From CAWGCE01 sp964480915 (GTDB lineage Bacteria; Planctomycetota; Planctomycetia; Pirellulales; Pirellulaceae), in contig CAYZRS010000108.1 in assembly GCA_964480915.1 (NCBI GenBank), positions 1 through 11,625 of the forward strand: a stretch of DNA of 11,625 nucleotides, given 5' to 3'. The position numbers and the translations under genes are program-made. The notes under the pieces are model-generated. The model was given only the letters and a program-made list of their open reading frames with translations, was not told the origin of the DNA and made no database searches. Positions 1-5,303 of the stretch are shown here, in pieces. How positions within the stretch are numbered: position 1 is the stretch's first letter; the number at the start of each line of letters is the position of its first letter.

Positions 1-800
1 TCTAGCCGTCCGACCAACTGCATGCCGTATTGTTTCTTCACTTCTTTCTCGATCGCGATCGGAACGGGGATGATGCCAAGCCCGGACTGACCAAAGACCT
101 TCAGCAACGCGCTGTCTTCAAATTCTGCCACGATCTTCGGATGGATATCGTGCTCATCGAACCAAACATTGAGCGAGCGCCGAACGACGGTATGTTCGGT
201 TGGCAGGCAGAGCGGCGCCGCGTGTAACGAATTCGGAAATCGACTGCGATACTTTTTCGCGAGTGCGGGTACGGCCAGAAACGACATGCCACACTCTCCC
301 AGTTTGTGAGTGTAAGCACGCACATCGATCGTCGGCGGGGCCGGTGCGTCCGATATGATAAGATCGAGGCGATGCAGTGCTAAATCGGCGAGAAGGTCGC
401 TCAACTTCCCCTCATGGCAGATAATTCGCAAGCCAGTTGCATCCTGGATTGCCGGTTTCAACAGTTCGAATGCGACCAACTTGGGCACGACATCCGGCAT
501 GCCGACCACGAACTTTTTGACTGAGCCAATGTGCTGCCCGGTGCTAATAAAGTCGGTGAACTCACGGCCAATGGCAAAGATCTCTTCCGCATACTCAAAC
601 ACCTGGGTGCCAAACTCGGTCAATTCCAGATAGCGACCCCGTTGTTCGAAGAGTTTTTCTCCGATCGCTGTTTCCAAGTCTCGTACTTGGGACGTGACCG
701 TTGTTCTCGCGAGGTGAAGTTTCTCGGCCGCAGCGGAGACCGTTCCCTCTTTGGCAACATTCCAAAAGTAAAACAGGTGGTGATAATTCAGCCACTCCAT
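1..800 (-). CDS. LysR-family transcriptional regulator, NhaR-like (partial, 3' end off window)
   Basis: Reading the minus strand from the ATG at 800-798 gives an open frame of 266 codons that runs off the left edge, so the C-terminus is missing; LysR proteins are usually about 300 residues. It opens MEWLNYHHLFYFWNVAKEG and has a typical winged helix-turn-helix over roughly residues 4-62 (SAAAEKLHLARTTVTSQ, then RDLE and KLFEQRGR). A LysR substrate-binding domain follows from about residue 90. The YHHLFYFW opening and the overall pattern resemble NhaR, the LysR activator of Na+/H+ antiporter and osmotic-stress genes in enterobacteria; the ligand here is unknown. The start is supported by GGAG on the minus strand, 8 bases before the ATG. 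The gene diverges from an HPF-like gene across 237 bp that contain a LysR-type palindrome, so regulation of that neighbour and of itself is a reasonable inference. Family call is strong; the NhaR subgroup is likely. Confidence 0.9.
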   Translation of the reverse strand, partial: MEWLNYHHLFYFWNVAKEGTVSAAAEKLHLARTTVTSQVRDLETAIGEKLFEQRGRYLELTEFGTQVFEYAEEIFAIGREFTDFISTGQHIGSVKKFVVGMPDVVPKLVAFELLKPAIQDATGLRIICHEGKLSDLLADLALHRLDLIISDAPAPPTIDVRAYTHKLGECGMSFLAVPALAKKYRSRFPNSLHAAPLCLPTEHTVVRRSLNVWFDEHDIHPKIVAEFEDSALLKVFGQSGLGIIPVPIAIEKEVKKQYGMQLVGRL

Positions 801-929
801 GGCTGCGTCTCCTTTCCGTGTCGGGGCACGGTGTTAGCTTTTTCCGACGGGCCGCTCCGATCCTCGGGGGCGATCCACAGGCGACTGGGAACCGCCCCAA
901 AAAAGAACAGCCGGTCTCAATTTTGACAT

Positions 930-944
930 GTCGATATTATCGAC
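930..944. promoter_or_regulatory. Candidate LysR-type operator (T-N11-A palindrome)
   Basis: The sequence GTCGAT-ATT-ATCGAC has perfect 6-bp inverted arms around a 3-bp centre. Inside it, T931 to A943 fits the T-N11-A rule of LysR-type binding sites. It lies in the divergent promoter region of a LysR gene, the usual place for such a site. If transcription of the HPF-like gene starts a few bases after the AT-rich block at 991-1002, the centre (937) lies at about -68, close to the typical LysR recognition site. Binding is an inference. Confidence 0.5.
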
Positions 945-969
945 GCATTGTTCTACAAGTGTCGACTTT

Positions 970-998
970 TTCACCATGCGTCTAGCGCCGTATATAGA
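970..998 (+). promoter_or_regulatory. Weak candidate promoter for the HPF-like gene
   Basis: TTCACC (970-975), a 17-bp spacer and TATAGA (993-998) give a 4/6 plus 4/6 match to the sigma-70 elements. The -10 lies in the AT-rich run TATATAGATATAGG, so other registers are possible. It would give a leader of roughly 30 bases before the ATG at 1038. A poor -35 suits an activator-dependent promoter. There is also a TTGACA at 923-928, but its best-placed -10 partner (CATTGT, 946-951) is poor. Confidence 0.3.
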
Positions 999-1037
999 TA
1001 TAGGCAAAACAAGCAGGTCATCATGAGAAGGAGAGGC

Positions 1038-1397
1038 ATGGATATTCGCATCGCAGACCGCACGGATGGTCTAAATTCGATTGTGCGGACGTCGTTCGAA
1101 CGCTCGCTTGGGTTCGCACTTTCCCGATTTGCGGAAGAAATTGATTATGTCAGCGTCGTCACGAGCGACCTGAATGGCCCCAGGGGCGGCGTTGATAAAC
1201 GCTGCGTGTTGCGGGCAAATACCCATCGCTACGGCTGCGTCGAGGTGACTCAGGACTGCACACAGTTGGGGAGCGGATTGAGCCGTGCCGCGCGTCGTCT
1301 TGGTCACTCGTTGTCTCGAACGATCAAGCAGAAGCGGGCCTATGGTCGCGACAGCATTCGTCATATGAATGAGCCAGACTCGTCGGCGGCGTCCTAG
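1038..1397 (+). CDS. HPF/RaiA-family ribosome-associated factor, short form
   Basis: This 119-residue protein begins MDIRIADRTDGLNSIVR. It has the beta-alpha-beta-beta-beta-alpha order expected of the ribosome hibernation factor fold: an N-terminal strand, a helix (SFERSLGFALSRFAEEI), strands around YVSVVTSDLN, RCVLRANT and GCVEVTQD, and a basic C-terminal helix (RAARRLGHSLSRTIKQK). The NGPRGGVDKRC block at about residues 53-63 matches the motif after the second strand in this family. Members bind the 30S decoding centre and inactivate or protect idle ribosomes. At 119 residues it is a short type (E. coli HPF 95, RaiA about 113) without the C-terminal dimerisation domain of long HPF. The ATG at 1038 is chosen because AAGGAG (1028-1033) sits just upstream and the fold starts at once; an upstream in-frame ATG at 948 would add 30 unlike residues. 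Control by the divergent LysR protein is inferred. Confidence 0.82.
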   Translation: MDIRIADRTDGLNSIVRTSFERSLGFALSRFAEEIDYVSVVTSDLNGPRGGVDKRCVLRANTHRYGCVEVTQDCTQLGSGLSRAARRLGHSLSRTIKQKRAYGRDSIRHMNEPDSSAAS

Positions 1398-1500
1398 AGT
1401 TTCGTGAGGCGTTCGATAGCGTTTTACGATCGAATCAACCAACACCATTCAACGGAGAGCCGCAACCATTTTTCGGTTTGGAGCGGCCTAACGGGCAATC
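1398..1500. other. Gap between HPF-like gene and ABC gene
   Basis: This 103-bp gap contains an inverted repeat TTCGAT (1412-1417) / ATCGAA (1429-1434) with an 11-base loop and no following T-run, so it is not a convincing terminator. I see no clear promoter and no good ribosome binding site before the ATG at 1501. Whether the ABC gene is co-transcribed with the HPF-like gene cannot be decided from the sequence. Confidence 0.3.
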
Positions 1501-3693
1501 ATGGTCTCATTTGACAAGTTGCAGAAAACGAGATCGATCGAGACGTCGGTCCAGGTGCTGGAGTTCTTCGCCAGCTTTTCTCAGTTGACGTTCAATCGGC
1601 CTTTGGCGCTGCGCACCGTGATGGAAATGGTGCGCGCCATTCCTGGGAGCGACTTCCGCACTTGGGGGCAGCGCATGGTGGAGGCGGGTGAAAGCCTGAA
1701 TCTGCGAGTCCGCAGCACCGACCTGACGGTCCGCGAAGCGGTGCGGCTATTGCGCGAGGGGATTCCGGTGGCGGCTTGTTTCGCGTCGGAAAACGACGTC
1801 AAAGGGGAATCGGTACGTTGGATCGCCTTGGCCGAACCTCGCCGGAATAAGGTGCGGCTCCACGATTTTGATACCGGTGACGAACGTTGGGCATCGATTC
1901 GTGAAGTCGATCGGCTGTTGAAAGAAGCCAACCAAAATCATGAAATTCGCTGGATCACCGGTCAACCGACGATGCCCTGTTCGGTTGAAATCGCGGGTGA
2001 CAATCAAGACGGCAGAAAAATCAAACCGGTTGAACGGCTCTTTGCTCTGATGCGAATGGATAGCGGTGACTTGGCCACCGTCTTCGTCTTTTCGATGATC
2101 GTCGGTATTCTCGCCTTGGCGTCGCCCATTGCTGTGGAAGCGTTGGTGAATACCGTGGCGTTTGGTCGATACCTGCAACCGATCGTTGTCCTGTCGATCA
2201 TTTTGCTCACGTTCCTTGGATTCGGGGCCGCGATTCGAGCATTGAACACCTACATCGTCGAGATCATTCAGCGGCGTCTGTTTGTCCGCGTCGTTGAAGA
2301 TCTGGCTTATCGTATTCCCCGCGTCGAACAACATGCGATCGATGGTTTCTATGCGCCAGAGCTCGTCAATCGCTTCTTCGATGTCGTGACCGTGCAGAAG
2401 GTGGCTGCCAAGTTGTTGTTGGATGGTATCGCAATTGGGCTGCAGACCATTTTGGGGATGGCCGTCTTGGCGTTTTATCATCCGTTCCTGTTGGGTTTCG
2501 ATGTTGTTCTGCTGCTCTGCATTGGTTTCATTGTTGTGGTTCTCGGACGCGGCGCGGTAGGAACGGCTATCGCCGAATCGGCGCAGAAATACAAAGTCGC
2601 CGCTTGGTTGGAAGAGCTGGCGAAACATCAGACCGCCTTCAAACTGCATGGTGGTGCCCAATTTGGCATCGACCGCAGCGACAAACTGGCCGTTGACTAT
2701 ATCGAGGCTCGGAAAGCACACTTTCGCGTCGTGATGCGGCAGGTCGTATTCTCGCTCGCACTGCAAGCGATCGCTGCGACCGTCCTGTTGGGGCTTGGTG
2801 GCTGGCTCGTGATTCAGGGCGAGCTGACCTTGGGACAGCTTGTGGCGGCCGAATTGATCGTGATGATGATTGTCGGTGCGTTCGCCAAGATCGGGAAGTA
2901 TTTTGAGACGTTTTACGATCTCTTAGCGAGCGTGGACAAACTGGGAAGACTGTTCGATCTACCCATCGAGCGACACGACAAGCTGTTTCATCTGCAAGAA
3001 GTCTCTGCCGCTTCGCTTTCATTTCATGCTGTTTCGCAGACCATCAGCGGCACCAAATTGCATGGTGACTTAACTTTTCAGCTACCGTCGGGCGAGAGTT
3101 TGGCCGTTGTCGGTTCGGCAGGGGTTGGGAAGTCAGCGCTGTGTGATCTCATCACGGGCGTCCGACACCCGGAAGCAGGCCACGTCAGTCTCGACGATAT
3201 CGATTTGCGTGAACTGCGTCCCGATTCGCTGAGGGAGCACGTCTCCTTGGCGCGCGATATTGAAATTTTCCACGGCACGATCGAAGAGAATGTTCACCTC
3301 AATCGGCCGCAGATCAACGCTTCGGATGTGCGCGAAGCGTTGAATCGCGTCGGGTTGTTGGATGAGATCATGAAATTGCCGAAAGGACTGAATACGCCAG
3401 TGCAAACGGATGGCGCTCCGCTCTCATCGAGTCAAGCGATTCGACTAATGTTGGCAAGGGCGATTGTGGGGCGTCCACGATTGCTGTTGATTGATGGCGC
3501 TCTTGATCGACTCAGTGATCGACGCGTCGATCAGATTCTCGAAGAAATCGCCGGACCGAGCCGTCCTTGGACGCTGCTTGTGACCACGGGACGTCGGCAA
3601 ATTGTGGCAGCGATGGGGCACACGTTAGATTTGGATACGAATTCTCTGTTGAGGACCGACCTGCGCACTGCAGGGAAGGCTAAAAACGATTAG
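1501..3693 (+). CDS. ABC exporter-like protein: degenerate C39-like domain, 6-TM domain and degenerate ATPase domain
   Basis: A 730-residue protein with the architecture of type I secretion / bacteriocin ABC exporters. Residues about 1-160 resemble a C39 peptidase domain (RWIALAEPRRNKVRLHDFDTG in place of the usual HFVVL...DP..G segment) but lack catalytic Cys and His, as in the C39-like domains of HlyB relatives. A type-1 ABC transmembrane domain spans about 190-470, with hydrophobic segments near 192-214, 226-248, 306-350 and 416-465. The ATPase domain covers about 505-710. Walker A is intact (GSAGVGKS, 538-545). The Q-loop Gln is Arg585, the signature is LSSSQ (641-645), the Walker B Asp (665) is followed by Gly666 instead of Glu, the D-loop reads DRLS, and the H-loop His is Gly697. 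ATP may still bind, but normal hydrolysis is doubtful. The intact 730-codon frame argues for selection. HlyD- and TolC-like genes follow. No strong ribosome binding site precedes the ATG; a stop lies in frame at 1489. Confidence 0.88.
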   Translation: MVSFDKLQKTRSIETSVQVLEFFASFSQLTFNRPLALRTVMEMVRAIPGSDFRTWGQRMVEAGESLNLRVRSTDLTVREAVRLLREGIPVAACFASENDVKGESVRWIALAEPRRNKVRLHDFDTGDERWASIREVDRLLKEANQNHEIRWITGQPTMPCSVEIAGDNQDGRKIKPVERLFALMRMDSGDLATVFVFSMIVGILALASPIAVEALVNTVAFGRYLQPIVVLSIILLTFLGFGAAIRALNTYIVEIIQRRLFVRVVEDLAYRIPRVEQHAIDGFYAPELVNRFFDVVTVQKVAAKLLLDGIAIGLQTILGMAVLAFYHPFLLGFDVVLLLCIGFIVVVLGRGAVGTAIAESAQKYKVAAWLEELAKHQTAFKLHGGAQFGIDRSDKLAVDYIEARKAHFRVVMRQVVFSLALQAIAATVLLGLGGWLVIQGELTLGQLVAAELIVMMIVGAFAKIGKYFETFYDLLASVDKLGRLFDLPIERHDKLFHLQEVSAASLSFHAVSQTISGTKLHGDLTFQLPSGESLAVVGSAGVGKSALCDLITGVRHPEAGHVSLDDIDLRELRPDSLREHVSLARDIEIFHGTIEENVHLNRPQINASDVREALNRVGLLDEIMKLPKGLNTPVQTDGAPLSSSQAIRLMLARAIVGRPRLLLIDGALDRLSDRRVDQILEEIAGPSRPWTLLVTTGRRQIVAAMGHTLDLDTNSLLRTDLRTAGKAKND

Positions 3694-3723
3694 AGGCACG
3701 GTCATCGGGACAGGTTTCATTTT

Positions 3724-3744
3724 GCGGCAATAAGCCGCTTTTGT
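3724..3744 (+). terminator. Short hairpin plus T-run between ABC and hlyD-like genes (attenuator-like)
   Basis: GCGGC (3724-3728), loop AATAA and GCCGC (3734-3738) form a 5-bp all-GC stem followed directly by TTTTGT. This has the shape of a small intrinsic terminator in the 90-bp gap between the first two exporter genes. The stem is short, so partial termination or an mRNA processing/stability element is more likely than a full stop. Confidence 0.4.
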
Positions 3745-3783
3745 AAGGTCGAACGACGCATCTTAGCGAATGAGAATCGAAGC

Positions 3784-4950
3784 ATGAGTACTTTGGTAAA
3801 GCCACGCCGCTCGACGAATCCGTTCACGCCCAAAGAAGATCTGTTGGCACTAAAACTGGTGCAGTCTTCACTCATGGCTCGACGGTTGGCGAATCTGTTG
3901 CTGTTGCTGTTGTTGGCTGCGATCCCTGCCATGATATGCCTACCATGGCAGCAGTCGGCCAAAGGAACGGGCCGCGTGACGGCCTACATTCCGCAAGAAC
4001 GGCAGCAAACGGTGATGTCGCCCACCAAGGGAATCGTGGATCGAGTGGCCGACGGCATGGTCGAAGGCTCGACCGTGAAGCGAGGCGACTTCATTCTCGA
4101 GTTGGTGCCCGCTGCGGCGAACATGGGAGAGCAATTGGAGGGGCAGCTGACTGATTTGCGGGAAAAACTACGCACCGCGAAAGCGAAGGCAGACGCCTAT
4201 TCGCAAAACATGGTCGACTACGGCGAGGCACGCGACTTTGCCGTCAGTGCTGCCTTGGAGATGGTAGAAGCGGCCCGTTCGAAGTTGCAAGCGAAACGGG
4301 ATTTGATTCCTGCCTATGAAGCAAAAACGTGGCAGGCGAAGGCCAACTACGAACGCCAACTGCGACTTGCCAATCAGGGAATCAAGCCACGCAAAGAAAT
4401 TGAAAAACTCAAGAAAGACTGGGATGTGGCTCAAGCCGAACTCGGTTCGGCCCGTCAATCGGTGATCACCGCTGAAAAAGAGCTGCTCGCGAAAGAGCAG
4501 GAGCGCGAAGAGAAACGGCGAACGGCTCAAACCAAGGTCGATTACGCGCTGGCGATGCGAGAAGATGCCGCTGGCATGCAGGCGACGGTTCAAAAGGACT
4601 TGCGATCGCTCCAAATCAAGATGTCGGAAATGCAGCGGATGGTGATCACCGCTCCACGCGATGGCACGATTTTTCGCATGCTGGTTTTTGAACGTGGCAT
4701 GACGATTAAGGAGGGAGCCGAGCTATTCACCATCGTGCCGGACACCGAGGATTTGGCCGTCGAGCTTTGGATCAAAGGAAACGACGTTCCCTTGGTTCGG
4801 AACGGTGGCCATGTCCGTTTGCAATTCGAAGGATGGCCAGCGGTGCAGTTCGCCGGTTGGCCCTCGGTCGCGGTCGGTACCTTCGGCGGGCGAGTGGCAG
4901 CGATTGATGAGACCGATAACGGCAAAGGTAAGTTTCGCCTGCAAGTGTGA
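3784..4950 (+). CDS. HlyD-family membrane fusion/adaptor protein, shortened by in-frame TGA
   Basis: The frame from ATG 3784 to TGA 4948-4950 encodes 388 residues. A cytoplasmic N-terminus is followed by one membrane segment (about residues 36-55), then the first half of a lipoyl-like domain (TVMSPTKGIVDRVADG, about 77-91). A long charged helical region that should form the coiled-coil hairpin (about 115-285) follows, then the second lipoyl half (ITAPRDGTIFRMLV, from about 287) and part of the beta-barrel domain. This is the order of periplasmic adaptors that link an inner-membrane exporter to a TolC channel. The family normally continues past the end of this product, and the same frame resumes after the TGA with matching sequence (4951-5169). 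The product as terminated therefore lacks its C-terminal barrel part, unless there is readthrough or a sequence error. No good ribosome binding site is visible. It lies 90 bp after the ABC gene. Confidence 0.85.
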   Translation: MSTLVKPRRSTNPFTPKEDLLALKLVQSSLMARRLANLLLLLLLAAIPAMICLPWQQSAKGTGRVTAYIPQERQQTVMSPTKGIVDRVADGMVEGSTVKRGDFILELVPAAANMGEQLEGQLTDLREKLRTAKAKADAYSQNMVDYGEARDFAVSAALEMVEAARSKLQAKRDLIPAYEAKTWQAKANYERQLRLANQGIKPRKEIEKLKKDWDVAQAELGSARQSVITAEKELLAKEQEREEKRRTAQTKVDYALAMREDAAGMQATVQKDLRSLQIKMSEMQRMVITAPRDGTIFRMLVFERGMTIKEGAELFTIVPDTEDLAVELWIKGNDVPLVRNGGHVRLQFEGWPAVQFAGWPSVAVGTFGGRVAAIDETDNGKGKFRLQV

Positions 4951-5169
4951 CCAGGAGACGATGATGAATGGCCGTCCCATCGATTTCTTAGACAGGGCGT
5001 GCGAGCGAATGGTTGGGTGATGCTGCAACGAGTGCCGTTGGGATACGAGATGTGGCGCCAGCTGAACGGGTTCCCGCCCGTTGTCGCAGAAGATGAGCCG
5101 ACCAAAGCGGACAAAAACGAACAAGGCAAAGACGGTAAGGCAAAGAAGCCCAAACTACCGAAGGGATAA
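4951..5169 (+). pseudogene. In-frame C-terminal continuation of the HlyD-like gene after TGA
   Basis: After TGA 4948-4950 the same reading frame stays open for 72 codons to TAA 5167-5169. It encodes recognisable adaptor C-terminus: EWPSHRFLRQGVRANGW, then VPLGYEMWRQLNGFPP and a Lys/Asp-rich tail. From memory of family members, LRQGVRANGWVLL and GYExWRQLNGFPP are conserved there. With it the protein would be about 461 codons, a normal size. No frameshift is needed; one base change at the TGA (for example from CGA, GGA or AGA) would restore it. No in-frame ATG with a ribosome binding site occurs here, and the ATGs at 4961, 4964 and 4968, although behind AGGAG, are in other frames. Three readings are possible: nonsense mutation, sequencing error or readthrough. 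Confidence 0.8.
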
Positions 5170-5303
5170 CCGAGGCTGAAATACGTCGACTTTGACGATT
5201 ACGTCGTCCTTGCGGCCGCTGCGGAATGGCTTGAGCAAGGTTTGCCGGTTGTGACGATGGAAACGGATAGCTTTGTCTCTCTCCTATTGATAGCACCGCA
5301 GCT
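5170..5303 (+). other. Gap before tolC-like gene with open, coding-like frame
   Basis: The frame of the HlyD-like gene stays open again after its TAA, from 5170 to a TAG at 5356-5358, overlapping the start of the tolC-like gene in another frame. The part at 5176-5298 reads plausibly as protein (LKYVDFDDYVVLAAAAEWL, then EQGLPVVTMETDSFVSLLL) but has no ATG with a ribosome binding site at its head. It may be a remnant, a non-ATG small ORF or chance. I do not recognise it. No promoter or terminator stands out. Confidence 0.25.

Larger units (their letters stand above)
801..1037. other. Divergent intergenic region (lysR-like / HPF-like)
   Basis: These 237 bp separate the starts of the LysR gene (minus) and the HPF-like gene (plus). 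They hold the palindrome at 930-944, a second short inverted repeat TTGT-TCT-ACAA at 948-958, and an AT-rich block at 991-1002 that could supply a -10 element for the plus-strand gene. I see no convincing coding frame. A frame continuous with the HPF-like gene stays open upstream to 948, but that part does not look like protein of this family. Confidence 0.6.

Noticed and set aside
948..1037. Longer start for the HPF-like protein at ATG 948
   Set aside because: The extra 30 residues do not fit the fold, and the ATG at 1038 has AAGGAG just upstream.
1747..2766. Long open frame on the minus strand (about 339 codons) inside the ABC gene
   Set aside because: It is antisense to a clearly coding membrane protein and is Gln/Asn/Arg-rich in the way expected of a complement of hydrophobic codons; no family features.
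2767..4609. Two GCGATCGC octamers (2767-2774 and 4602-4609), the HIP1 motif abundant in cyanobacteria
   Set aside because: Two copies inside coding regions of a GATC/CGATCG-rich sequence are not enough, and the gene content points to planctomycetes.
4948..4980. Selenocysteine insertion at the TGA, with a small ATGG-CCGTC-CCAT hairpin (4968-4980) as a SECIS
   Set aside because: The stem is only 4 bp, the position in an HlyD adaptor has no redox role, and no selenoprotein of this family is known to me.
4961..5020. Restart of translation at ATGs behind AGGAG (4952-4956) to make the HlyD C-terminus separately
   Set aside because: The ATGs at 4961, 4964 and 4968 are not in the adaptor frame; the 4961 frame ends at 5020 after a few codons.
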